Assembly: GCF_019195455.1 (NCBI RefSeq)
Contig: NZ_JAIMBW010000001.1
Span: 372,001 to 436,000, forward strand
Direction: 5' to 3'
DNA length: 64,000 nt
From: Gymnodinialimonas phycosphaerae
Lineage (GTDB): Bacteria; Pseudomonadota; Alphaproteobacteria; Rhodobacterales; Rhodobacteraceae
Below the pieces are notes generated by a model that saw nothing but the letters and a program-made list of their open reading frames with translations, did not search any database and had not been told where the DNA came from. Within the stretch, counting starts at the first letter, position 1; each line of letters opens with the position of its first letter. Of the stretch, positions 53,557-61,944 are shown one piece after another. The translations under genes were made by a program, and so were the position numbers.

Positions 53557-54414
53557 TTAATCCAGAAACGCCTTTTCGACCACGTAGTGTGCGGGTTTGG
53601 AATTCGCGCCTTCTTCCAGTCCGTACTCTTCAAACATGTCCTTCAGTTCCAAGTTGAAGGCGAGGTTGCCACAGATCATGGCGCGGTCGCTTTCAGGGTT
53701 CAGCGGCGGCACGCCAAGGTCCGCAAAAACCTCTCCGCTGCGCATCAGATCGGTGATGCGGCCCATCTTGGGGCTCTGCTCGCGGGTGGTCGTGGGGTAG
53801 TATTTGATCTTCTTCCAGAACCCTTCCCCGATAACCTCGTTGAGCAGATCATCATGCTGCAACGCCTCGATCAGGTCGCGGCCATAGGTCAGCTCGCCCA
53901 CTTCGCGGCAGGTGTGGGTGATGATGATCTCATCGTAATCCTCATAGGTCTGCGGCTCGCGCAGAAGGCTGGCGAAGGGGGCAAACCCGGTGCCGGTGGC
54001 AAAGAACCACAGCCGTTTGCCGGGGATCAACGCGTCGTGGACAAGGGTGCCGACGGGTTTGGGCCGCAGGATGATCTGGTCGCCGACCTGAATGTGTTGC
54101 AGCCGAGATGTCAGGGGGCCATCGGGCACCTTGATGGAGTAGAACTCCAGCTCTTCATCCCAGCTTGGCGACGCGATGGAATACGCGCGCAGAAGCGGTT
54201 TCTGCTTGCCCGTCTCCGGGTGCGGCTCGCCCATGAGGCCGATCATCACGAACTCGCCCGAGCGGAAGCGCAGCGACGCGGGCCGCGTGCAGCGGAAGCT
54301 GAACAGGCGGTCTGTGTAATGCTTCACCTCGGTCACGGTTTGCGCATCGGGAAGGGTGGGTGTCGCCTTGACGGGCGCGGCATCAGTATGGGTCACGGGG
54401 CTCTGCTCGGTCAT
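53557..54414 (-). CDS. fpr: Ferredoxin-NADP(+) reductase
   Basis: The 285-aa flavoenzyme moves electrons between NADPH and ferredoxin or flavodoxin. The FAD motif is RAYS (76-79), the NADP motif is ATGTGFAPFAS (about 138), and the protein ends in the bacterial subclass manner with VVEKAFLD. The first 22 residues are an extra hydrophilic extension. It follows the cys operon on the same strand and may supply electrons to sulfite reductase. Confidence 0.94.
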   Translation of the reverse strand: MTEQSPVTHTDAAPVKATPTLPDAQTVTEVKHYTDRLFSFRCTRPASLRFRSGEFVMIGLMGEPHPETGKQKPLLRAYSIASPSWDEELEFYSIKVPDGPLTSRLQHIQVGDQIILRPKPVGTLVHDALIPGKRLWFFATGTGFAPFASLLREPQTYEDYDEIIITHTCREVGELTYGRDLIEALQHDDLLNEVIGEGFWKKIKYYPTTTREQSPKMGRITDLMRSGEVFADLGVPPLNPESDRAMICGNLAFNLELKDMFEEYGLEEGANSKPAHYVVEKAFLD

Positions 54415-54482
54415 CCTTGTTCAGGCGCTTTGTGCACCTGCTCCTATAGCGTAGTCGTTGATCTGGATCAGGGAAAGGCCGC

Positions 54483-54905
54483 TTAGGCCGCAGATCCGCG
54501 CAGGCGGGCCTGATAGTCGTGGGCATGCCAATCGGCGCGGGCCAGCCATTGCGCCTCTGGTTGGCGGGCGGCAAGTGCTGCGTCGATTTCCACCTCATCG
54601 AAACCTGCGCGGCGCGCCATGGCGTATTGGTCCGCCAGAACGTGCCCCGCCGCGCGCAAACGTCCCCTGTAGCCCATCGCGCGCAGGCGCTTGGCCAAGG
54701 TGAACCCGCGCCCATCGGCGGAGGAGGGGAAGGCTACGCGGATAAAGGTCAAGCGCGCCAAGACTCCCGCCAGCACCGCCACATCGTCCGAGGGCGCGAT
54801 GTCCACCGCGGTTCCATTTGCCGGGACGCCCTCGACCAAAGGTGCGGCGTGACCGGTCCAATCGTCGGGCGCAAAGCCCGTGTCTGTTACAATCGTCTGG
54901 CCCAT
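54483..54905 (-). CDS. DUF934 protein of the sulfite-reductase operon
   Basis: The 140-aa protein contains the family pattern IRVAFPSSADGRGFTLAKRLR followed by GYRGRLRAAGHVLADQYAMARRAGFDEVEI. DUF934 proteins are found next to cysI/cysH in proteobacteria and are thought to aid sulfite reduction, without a proven mechanism. It lies 22 nt after cysH on the same strand. Confidence 0.9.
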   Translation of the reverse strand: MGQTIVTDTGFAPDDWTGHAAPLVEGVPANGTAVDIAPSDDVAVLAGVLARLTFIRVAFPSSADGRGFTLAKRLRAMGYRGRLRAAGHVLADQYAMARRAGFDEVEIDAALAARQPEAQWLARADWHAHDYQARLRGSAA

Positions 54906-54927
54906 GTTCGGCCCTTTCGTTGAGATG

Positions 54928-55641
54928 TCAGGACGCGCGCCGCATCACGGCGCCGTCCTTGAAATGAATGCCACATTCGGTCTTTGCCTGGCCGCGCCAA
55001 CGCCCGGCGCGCGGGTCCTCATCGGACTGGGCGGGCGTCGTGCAGGGCTGGCACCCGATGGAGGGGAAACCGCCTGCCACCATGGGGTGTCGGGGTAGGC
55101 CGTGATGCGTGATATAGTCCGCCACCCGTGCCTGAGTCCAAGTCGCCAAGGGGTTCACCTTGATCCGCGAGCCGCTTTTCTCATAGAGCGGCAGGGACGC
55201 CCGTTCGCCGCCGTGGATGCGCTTGCGCCCGGTGATCCAGCCGCCAAAACCAGTCAACGCGCGCTCCAGCGGCTCGGTCTTGCGCAGGGCGCAGCAGGCG
55301 TCCGGGTCGAAATGGTGCAGAACACCGTCAACGTCCCGTTCCAGCAACGCTTCGCGGGCAGGTTTGACGACGCGCACATCGCTTAGGCCAAGGTGTTCGG
55401 CGACCTCTCGCTGATAGGTAAGGGTCGCGTCAAACAGCATTTCGGTGTCGACAAACAGCACCGGCGTCGCGGGCGCGATCTGGCTGAGCATATGCAACAG
55501 CACCACAGAGTCCGCGCCGAAGCTGGACACCATCGCAATGGGGCCGATGGCCAGATCGCTTACGGCATGGCGCAGCACCGCGTCGGCCTCGCTTTTGCGA
55601 TGCAGCAGTGCCCGGCGTTCGGCCAGTTCCTTAAGCGGCAT
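54928..55641 (-). CDS. cysH: Assimilatory adenylyl-sulfate (APS/PAPS) reductase
   Basis: It reduces activated sulfate to sulfite using thioredoxin. The 237-aa protein has the PP-loop VSSFGADSVVLLH, four [4Fe-4S] cysteines (C116, C117, C197, C200) and the catalytic C223 in ECGIHF. The four-Cys set marks the APS-using type rather than the E. coli PAPS type. Its ATG lies within the end of cysI (11-nt overlap). Confidence 0.95.
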   Translation of the reverse strand: MPLKELAERRALLHRKSEADAVLRHAVSDLAIGPIAMVSSFGADSVVLLHMLSQIAPATPVLFVDTEMLFDATLTYQREVAEHLGLSDVRVVKPAREALLERDVDGVLHHFDPDACCALRKTEPLERALTGFGGWITGRKRIHGGERASLPLYEKSGSRIKVNPLATWTQARVADYITHHGLPRHPMVAGGFPSIGCQPCTTPAQSDEDPRAGRWRGQAKTECGIHFKDGAVMRRAS

Positions 55642-57292
55642 GGGCTTTGACCTCTGGGTAGAGCGCGGCCTTGAAGGGCGTTGCTCCCAAGCGCTTGTAG
55701 GTGTCGAGAAAGGTCTCATCAGCGTGGTCGCGCAGGTCCAGATAGGCTCGCACCAGCCGCTCAACGGCATCGACCACTTCATCATAGGCAAATCCCGGTC
55801 CGGCGCGTTCGCCGATCACGGCGTCCGGTCCGCCGTCACCGCCAAGGGTGATCTGGTAGTTCTCGACCCCCGCACGATCGAGGCCGAGAATTCCGATGTG
55901 TCCCACGTGATGGTGCCCGCAGGCATTGATGCAGCCCGAGATCTTGATCTTCAGTGGCCCAACCGCGTGTTCCAGCTTAAGTTCTTCAAAACGCGTGGCA
56001 ATTTCCTGCGCCACAGGGATGGAACGGGCCGTGGCCAGCGCGCAATAATCCATGCCGGGGCAGGCGATGATGTCGGAGGCCAGCCCGATATTCGCAGTCC
56101 CAAGGCCCGCTTGTGACAGGGCGTCAAAAACCGCGCGCAGGTGGCGCTTGGGCATATGGGGCAGGATCACGTTCTGTTCGTGCGAGATGCGCAACTCGTC
56201 ATGGGCGTAGGTCTCGGCCAAATCCGCCAGAACGCGCATCTGGTCGCTGGTGGCATCGCCCGGTGTCGCGCCGTGAGCCTTCAGGGACACGGTCAGGATG
56301 GCGTAATCGCGGTGCTTGTGGGCAACCGTGTTGGTGTCCACGAAGCTACGGAAGACCGGATCGTCGGTGTAGTGGGCTTGGAAATCACCTGCGCCGGGGG
56401 TGAAATCAGGCGCGGCGAAATCCGCCTTGATCTTGTCCAGCAGCGCCATGTCGGCGCCGTTGAAAGCGGCTTTCCGGGGCGCGAATTCGGCGTCGACCAA
56501 GCGGCGGATCTCCTCGATCCCGTTCTCGTGCACGGTGATCTTGATCCGCGCTTTGTACTTGTTATCGCGCCGTCCCAACAGGTTATAGACCGCGACGACC
56601 GCCTCCAGATACGGCAGCAAGTCGTCCAGTGCCACGTAGTCCGACAGCACCTTGCCAATCATCGGCGTGCGCCCAAGGCCACCACCGACCAGGACCGTCG
56701 CGCCAAGTCTTCCGTGGCGTTCTACCAGTCGCAACCCGATGTCATGGGCCGCCGTGACCGCGCGGTCCTGATCCGATCCCGTCACTGCGACCTTGAACTT
56801 GCGCGGCAGGAACTGGAATTCCGGGTGGTCGGTGGACCATTGGCGGATCAACTCGGCCACGGGGCGGGGGTCTGCGACCTCTTCGGCGGCTGCGCCTGCG
56901 AAATGGTCGGCGGTGACGTTGCGGATCGTGTTGCCAGAGGTCTGGATGGCATGCATCCCCACCTCACCCAGTGCGTCCAGCATGTCGGGCACGTCGCGCA
57001 GTTGTGGCCAGTTGTACTGTATGTTCTGGCGCGTGGTGAAGTGGCCATAGCCCTTGTCCCAACGGTCCGCGATCATCGCGAGTTGCCGCATTTGTCCAGC
57101 GTTCAGAGTGCCATAGGGGATCGCCACGCGCAGCATATAGGCGTGCAATTGCAGGTAAAGACCGTTCATCAGGCGCAGGGGTTTGAACTCATCCTCGGTC
57201 AAGCTGCCGTCGATGCGGCGTTCCACCTGGGCGCGGAACTGGGCGTTACGCTCGGCCAGGAAATCTCGGTCGAAATCGGTATAGGCGTACAT
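55631..57292 (-). CDS. cysI: Assimilatory sulfite reductase, siroheme hemoprotein
   Basis: It reduces sulfite to sulfide with six electrons. The 553-aa protein has two ferredoxin-like and siroheme half-domains. The [4Fe-4S]-siroheme ligands are C411, C417, C454 and C458 (CPGMDYC, CINACGHH). FTTRQNIQYNW lies near residue 85. No flavoprotein subunit (cysJ) is adjacent, so electrons probably come from ferredoxin, in line with the nearby fpr. Nitrite reductase is an alternative name for the family, but context favours sulfite. Confidence 0.93.
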   Translation of the reverse strand: MYAYTDFDRDFLAERNAQFRAQVERRIDGSLTEDEFKPLRLMNGLYLQLHAYMLRVAIPYGTLNAGQMRQLAMIADRWDKGYGHFTTRQNIQYNWPQLRDVPDMLDALGEVGMHAIQTSGNTIRNVTADHFAGAAAEEVADPRPVAELIRQWSTDHPEFQFLPRKFKVAVTGSDQDRAVTAAHDIGLRLVERHGRLGATVLVGGGLGRTPMIGKVLSDYVALDDLLPYLEAVVAVYNLLGRRDNKYKARIKITVHENGIEEIRRLVDAEFAPRKAAFNGADMALLDKIKADFAAPDFTPGAGDFQAHYTDDPVFRSFVDTNTVAHKHRDYAILTVSLKAHGATPGDATSDQMRVLADLAETYAHDELRISHEQNVILPHMPKRHLRAVFDALSQAGLGTANIGLASDIIACPGMDYCALATARSIPVAQEIATRFEELKLEHAVGPLKIKISGCINACGHHHVGHIGILGLDRAGVENYQITLGGDGGPDAVIGERAGPGFAYDEVVDAVERLVRAYLDLRDHADETFLDTYKRLGATPFKAALYPEVKAHAA

Positions 57293-57360
57293 GGCGGGGC
57301 TCCTTTGACAGGGCGTATCGGGGGCAAATCGGGGTGCGAGAAAGTGTCTTTTTTCCGTAA

Positions 57361-57657
57361 CTACACGGGCTGTTTGCCGTGGGCGTAGTTGGACGGGCCG
57401 CGCGTGCGGAACGCTTCGCGGAAATGGACCGGTTCGGGGCCGTTCTTGCCCGCAACGGCATCGGCGAGGTAGGGGCCCACGACTTCGTGGGCGAGGGCCT
57501 GCGCCTCCAGAAGGCGGATTTCGGCGGTGACGGCGTCCTCGATCAGGTCAGCTTCGGCGTGCTGGCGCGTCCAATGGCCCTGCTTGGTGAGGTAGACGAC
57601 GTCGCCTTCCAACAGCGCGTTGGCGGTGACGACTTTGGGGGTGAACTGACGGGACAT
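57361..57657 (-). CDS. DUF2849 protein of the cys operon
   Basis: The 98-aa protein begins FTPKVVTANALLEGDVVYLT and contains the family segments TRQHAEADLIEDA and GPEPVHFREAFRTRGPSNY. It is always found between cysG and cysI in related alphaproteobacteria, with no known activity. Its ATG overlaps the cysG stop by 1 nt. Confidence 0.88.
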   Translation of the reverse strand: MSRQFTPKVVTANALLEGDVVYLTKQGHWTRQHAEADLIEDAVTAEIRLLEAQALAHEVVGPYLADAVAGKNGPEPVHFREAFRTRGPSNYAHGKQPV

Positions 57658-59051
57658 CAGGCAAATTCCTCTTGCAGGGCAGGGAGTTGAGCAACGGCTG
57701 CGCGCGGCGCCAAGCCAAGCATCAGGATGACGGGGCCGTCGGGGGCCGCGGCCTCCAAATCAGCAGGCAGGCGCGAGAGGGTGGAGGAGATCACGCGACT
57801 GTCGGTGCGCGATGCGTTTTCCACGGCGGTCACAGGGGTGTCGGGGGCGGCACCGTGCATCATCAGGCGGCCTTGCAGGAACCGTGCGCCCGCAGCGCCC
57901 ATGTAGATCGCGGCGACCTGACCGGGCTTGGCCAAGCCGCGCCAATCGTGTTCGGCAAAGCCCTTCACGTCATGGCCGGTCAGGAACCGCATCGCGCCGT
58001 TACGTCCACGTTTCGTCAGGCTTTGCCCGATTTGGGCGCTTGCGGCGTTGGCGGCGGTGATGCCCGGCACAATCGCCCAATCGATGCCCGCGGCATCCAG
58101 CGCGTCGATCTCTTCATCCAGGCGGCCATAGACGCCCGGATCGCCGGATTTCAGGCGCACCACATGGGCACCGCGTTGCGCATGTTCGACCATCGCGGCG
58201 GCGATATCTTCTTGCCGTGTGGAGGGGCCGAAGCCTTTCTTACCAACGTTAACCATCGTGGCTTCGCGCCGGGCCAGCTCCAGAATTTCCGCCGAGACGA
58301 GGCGGTCGTAGATTACCACATCCGCTTGATCGAGCAGCTTGCGGGCCTTGAGCGTGAGCAGGTCGGGGTCGCCGGGGCCTGCGCCCACAAGATCCACGCG
58401 GCCCGGTGACATGTCACTGTGCAGATGGCTGACCAACAGATCGCCAAGGGCAAGTTCGGCGCCGGTTTTCCCCTCTTTCGCAAGGACTTCCGGGCCCTTG
58501 TTGAAGTAGTAGTCCGCCCAGAACTCACGCCGTTTGCGGCCCATCGGCAGGGCATTGGCCGCCGTGCGGAAGCCTTGGCCGATGCGCGCGAGAAGGCCCA
58601 GGGAGGACGGCAGCGCCGCTTCCAGATCGGCCTTGATCCGGCGCGCTAGGACCGGGGCTGCGCCTTCGGTGCCGATGGCGATGGTGACGGGGTCACGGTC
58701 CACGATCGCGGGGGTAATAAAGGCTGAGCCTTCCAGATTATCAACGATGTTAACCAATGCGCCATCCGCGCGGGCCAGCGCCGCGACGCGCGCGTCTTCC
58801 TGCGCGTCTTCGGAGGCGGCATAGGCCAGCGCCGCGCAAAGCGCATCGCCGGGGGCGAAGGCGCGGGGCACGAGGCGCAGCTTGCCCTCCGCCGCCCAAT
58901 CCGCGATCTCGGGCGCGGGATCGGCGGCGAAGACCGTCACGCGCGCTTCGGATTTCAGGATCAGGCGCAGTTTCGCCAGGGCGGCATCCCCGCCACCGGC
59001 CAGCACAACGCGACGGCCGCGCAGGTCAAGGAAGATGGGGAAGTGGCGCAT
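57657..59051 (-). CDS. cysG: Siroheme synthase CysG
   Basis: The trifunctional 464-aa protein makes siroheme from uroporphyrinogen III. The N-terminal dehydrogenase/ferrochelatase part (1-210) carries the NAD motif VVLAGGGDAALAK. The C-terminal methyltransferase part (215-460) has VGAGPGDPDLLTLKA and VVRLKSGDPGVYGR. It heads the cysG-DUF2849-cysI-cysH-DUF934 operon and is divergent from the Lrp-type regulator, with a palindrome 32 nt upstream of its ATG. Confidence 0.96.
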   Translation of the reverse strand: MRHFPIFLDLRGRRVVLAGGGDAALAKLRLILKSEARVTVFAADPAPEIADWAAEGKLRLVPRAFAPGDALCAALAYAASEDAQEDARVAALARADGALVNIVDNLEGSAFITPAIVDRDPVTIAIGTEGAAPVLARRIKADLEAALPSSLGLLARIGQGFRTAANALPMGRKRREFWADYYFNKGPEVLAKEGKTGAELALGDLLVSHLHSDMSPGRVDLVGAGPGDPDLLTLKARKLLDQADVVIYDRLVSAEILELARREATMVNVGKKGFGPSTRQEDIAAAMVEHAQRGAHVVRLKSGDPGVYGRLDEEIDALDAAGIDWAIVPGITAANAASAQIGQSLTKRGRNGAMRFLTGHDVKGFAEHDWRGLAKPGQVAAIYMGAAGARFLQGRLMMHGAAPDTPVTAVENASRTDSRVISSTLSRLPADLEAAAPDGPVILMLGLAPRAAVAQLPALQEEFA

Positions 59052-59082
59052 GGAAGAACCTCACAGGCTGATTGCCCTTCAG

Positions 59083-59103
59083 TTGTAGGACAATTTCCTG
59101 CAA
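59083..59103. promoter_or_regulatory. Palindrome between cysG and the Lrp-type regulator
   Basis: TTGTAGGA-CAATT-TCCTGCAA has 8-bp arms with one mismatch. It lies 32 nt upstream of the cysG ATG and 89 nt upstream of the divergent regulator ATG. Lrp/AsnC proteins bind such 15-21-bp palindromes, so this is the natural candidate operator of the divergent regulator. Confidence 0.6.
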
Positions 59104-59191
59104 AGTGGCAGATAGAACTTGTGGAAAGGGACATATGTTCTGTATCCGGTTCAGGTCAGAACCCCCGTTCCCAAAATCGGAGTCCCCCCGA

Positions 59192-59668
59192 ATGCCTGTC
59201 CAAATCGATGCCCTCGATCGGAAAATCCTCATCGCGCTGCAAGAGGATGCAAGCCGTTCCCTGGAGGAAATCGCCAAACATGTGGGGTCGTCCAAGACGC
59301 CGGTGTGGTCACGGATTCGCAAGATGAAGGAGGCGGGGATCATCGGCCAGCAGACGGTGCTGCTGGATGCCGAGGCGCTGGGGCTGGAGGCCTGTTTTTT
59401 CGTCCTGATCCGCACCTCCGAACATGAGGCGGAGTGGCAGAACAAGTTCCTGAAAACGCTTCAGGAACGGGCCGAGGTGATGGAGGCGCACCGCCTTGCG
59501 GGCGACATCGATTACATCCTGAAAGTGCGCGTCGCGAACGCGCGGGCCTACGACGAATTCTACCAGGCGCTGATCTCGGAAGTGCGGATCTACAACGTCA
59601 CCGCCCTTCTGAGCATGGAGGAGATCAAGTCAACGCCGCTTCTGCCGCTGGCATCAGTTCCGTCTTGA
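59192..59668 (+). CDS. Lrp/AsnC-family transcriptional regulator
   Basis: The 158-aa protein has an N-terminal helix-turn-helix (LDRKILIALQEDASRSLEEIAKHV, then SSKTPVWSRIRKMKEAGII) and a C-terminal RAM ligand-binding domain (about 70-150). Divergence from cysG suggests that it senses a sulfur amino acid and controls sulfate assimilation; this is inference from position. The ATG at 59192 is chosen from the family start. Its last 44 nt overlap the end of the convergent hydrolase gene. Confidence 0.92.
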   Translation: MPVQIDALDRKILIALQEDASRSLEEIAKHVGSSKTPVWSRIRKMKEAGIIGQQTVLLDAEALGLEACFFVLIRTSEHEAEWQNKFLKTLQERAEVMEAHRLAGDIDYILKVRVANARAYDEFYQALISEVRIYNVTALLSMEEIKSTPLLPLASVPS

Positions 59669-60857
59669 TATGCGCGCCCGCCTCCAGTGATCGGTGAACC
59701 GGGCATTTGTCGGCAATCTCCATCAGGCGCGCCCGTTGCGCGTCATCAAGGGTGCCGGTGAGTGTGATGGTGCGGGTGAATTGGTCCAACGGCCCGATTT
59801 CCACACCAGCATCTTGCGCATGCACCCGGTTGTGGGTCACGTCCACCGCTACGTGATCCAGCGGCCATTTCTTGCGTCGCGCGTACATCCGGATGGTCAT
59901 CGAGGTGCAGGCCCCAAGGCCTGCGGCAAGAAATTGATAGGGGGTCATACCGCGATCCGTCCCGCCGTAGCTTTCAGGCTCGTCCGCGTGGACATGGTGT
60001 TTGGGACCGGCGTTGATGTCTTGCAAGAAACCGTCCGGGTCCACTTCTGACGTGCGGGTCACGCCCTCGGGCGCGCCGATGGGCGGGGCAGGGTGCTTGA
60101 GGTCCAGGTATTTGCCCGCCCAGGACGCAATGACGTCGGCGGCATAGTCGGCGTCCGCTGGCCGGGTGATCAGGTGGTCGGCGTCATCTAGGGTGACGAA
60201 ACTCTTGGGATGTTTGGCGGCCACAAAGATTTCTGCCGCGTTTTCAACGCCTACGATGGTGTCGCGCGGGGCGTGCAGGACCAGCAGCGCCTTGCCCAGG
60301 GTCGCAATATCTTTGGCCAGCTTCTCTTCGTTAACGTCGTTAACGAAGTCCCGTCCGATGCGCACGGACCGCCCGCCAAGTTGCACATCGCCCACGCCAT
60401 CGCGCACGATGGTGGCCAAAGCGTCGCCGAAATTATGCGTGACATGGGCCGGATCGAAGGGCGCGCCGATGGTCACGACGGCCTTGGCCGAGGCGATCCG
60501 TCCCGCCGCACGCAGCACCGCCGCGCCCCCAAGGGAGTGGCCGATGATGAGGGAGGGGGCCATGCCGCGTTCGCTCAGCGCATCGGCGGCGGCGATCAGA
60601 TCGGTAACGTTGGAGGTGAAGGACGTGTTCTCGAATTCTCCGTCGGAATGGCCCAGACCGGTAAAATCGAAGCGCAGGACCGCGATGCCATGGGCGTTGA
60701 GACGCGCCGCGATCCGGCGCGAGGCGGCGATATCCTTGCCGCAGGTGAAGCAATGCGCCAGCAGCGCCGTGGCCAGATGTGGCCCATCCGGCAGGTCGAG
60801 CCGCGCGGCCAGCAGGTCGCCCGCGTGGCCGGGAAAGGTGAAACGTTCAGTTGACAT
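59625..60857 (-). CDS. Alpha/beta-hydrolase fused to OsmC-like domain
   Basis: The 410-aa fusion has an alpha/beta-hydrolase part (1-255) with nucleophile S108 in GHSLGG, and an OsmC/Ohr-like part (about 275-405) with two conserved Cys (in LGACTSMT and DKCPVH). OsmC proteins reduce organic hydroperoxides. The fused form is widespread but its substrate is unknown. The ATG at 60857 gives the family start. It overlaps the Lrp-type gene by 44 nt at the 3' ends. Confidence 0.92.
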   Translation of the reverse strand: MSTERFTFPGHAGDLLAARLDLPDGPHLATALLAHCFTCGKDIAASRRIAARLNAHGIAVLRFDFTGLGHSDGEFENTSFTSNVTDLIAAADALSERGMAPSLIIGHSLGGAAVLRAAGRIASAKAVVTIGAPFDPAHVTHNFGDALATIVRDGVGDVQLGGRSVRIGRDFVNDVNEEKLAKDIATLGKALLVLHAPRDTIVGVENAAEIFVAAKHPKSFVTLDDADHLITRPADADYAADVIASWAGKYLDLKHPAPPIGAPEGVTRTSEVDPDGFLQDINAGPKHHVHADEPESYGGTDRGMTPYQFLAAGLGACTSMTIRMYARRKKWPLDHVAVDVTHNRVHAQDAGVEIGPLDQFTRTITLTGTLDDAQRARLMEIADKCPVHRSLEAGAHIKTELMPAAEAALT

Positions 60858-60981
60858 GGTCGGGGTCCCCTTGTTGCCTTGACCATGTGGGCAGAGGTGC
60901 GCTTGCGGCAACCCTTGTGTCATTGTTTTCACGGGGCCGTGCACCCACGTGCGGAAGGTGTGATTGGTTAAGGGCGTTAAC

Positions 60982-61881
60982 GTGCGTTTTTTCAGAGGTT
61001 TCATGCGCGTCTGCGCAGGGTTGGGCGGGCTTGTCCTGTTGGGCAGCTATCTGGGGGCACTGCATCCGTTGGGCGATTCCCTGGCGGTGTTCCGCAATTG
61101 GATTGCGGGGCTTTTGCTGGCTTGCGCCGTGGTGATGATATTGGTGCGACCCCGCGGATTTGGTATGCTTGTCTCGATTGGTGCGGGCATCGCGCTTTTG
61201 GGAGCGACGCCCATCCCGCCGGCTGCGCTGCACGCAAGCGCGTTTGTGCGGCCCCAGACGATTTACCAGAAAAACCTGTTGTTCGCCCTTCCAAACGCCG
61301 GTGCAATCCTGGCCGACATCGCTGAAATCGATCCCGATCACATCACCCTGCAAGAGCTGAACGCTAACAACCGACAGCAGGTCTTGAGCGCCTTGCCGTC
61401 CCACTACGCGCGGCATTATTGCGGCTATTCCTCTGTCGGTGGCGTTGCCGTGCTGTCGCGCCACGAGGTTGTGGAAGGCAGTGAATTCTGCGTTCAGGGG
61501 CATGGCATGGCGGGGTTTCAGGTGCTAACGCCGCAGGGGCCGCTTTGGGTAATCTCGGTGCACCTCCGTTGGCCGTTTCCCTACGAGCAACGAGCGCAAG
61601 TAGAAGAGCTGGTGCCTGTGATCGCCGCGCTGGAAGGGCCGATCCTGATCGGCGGAGACTTCAACATGGTGCCATGGTCGTGGGTATTGCGAGAGTTCGC
61701 GCAGGCGAGCGGTTCTCAGGTGCCGCGCCCGATCAGCGGCACGATCCACTTGTTCGATGGCTGGCTTGCCCCACCGATAGACCACGTCCTTCTGCCCGGT
61801 GTGGGCGGTCTTCATTCGGTCCGCCCGCGATTGGGATCTGACCACATGGGCGTTGTCGGCATGTTCGAAATCGCACCGTAG
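60982..61881 (+). CDS. Endonuclease/exonuclease/phosphatase (EEP) family protein
   Basis: The protein has about 299 aa. Three N-terminal membrane helices (about 8-28, 35-55, 60-80) precede a C-terminal EEP domain. Catalytic residues visible are E in LQELN, the D/N of GGDFN, and the D/H of GSDHMG. The active domain should face the periplasm. GTG at 60982 with AAGGG 7 nt upstream is my choice; ATG at 61003 is the alternative. Substrate (nucleic acid, lipid or phosphate ester) is unknown. Confidence 0.85.
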   Translation: MRFFRGFMRVCAGLGGLVLLGSYLGALHPLGDSLAVFRNWIAGLLLACAVVMILVRPRGFGMLVSIGAGIALLGATPIPPAALHASAFVRPQTIYQKNLLFALPNAGAILADIAEIDPDHITLQELNANNRQQVLSALPSHYARHYCGYSSVGGVAVLSRHEVVEGSEFCVQGHGMAGFQVLTPQGPLWVISVHLRWPFPYEQRAQVEELVPVIAALEGPILIGGDFNMVPWSWVLREFAQASGSQVPRPISGTIHLFDGWLAPPIDHVLLPGVGGLHSVRPRLGSDHMGVVGMFEIAP

Positions 61882-61884
61882 ACC

Positions 61885-61943
61885 GTGACCCAAACCCGGG
61901 CCAAGGCCCGGGGCCCGTGACGCAAACCCGGGCCAAGGCCCGG
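61885..61943. repeat. Duplicated 27-bp hairpin unit between two convergent genes
   Basis: GTGACnCAAACCCGGGCCAA plus GGCCCGG occurs at 61885-61911 and again at 61917-61943, a 32-bp period. Each unit contains a CCGGGCC-AA-GGCCCGG hairpin. It fills the 63-nt space between the EEP gene and dddP and probably serves as a two-sided transcription end. Confidence 0.85.
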
Positions 61944-61944
61944 T

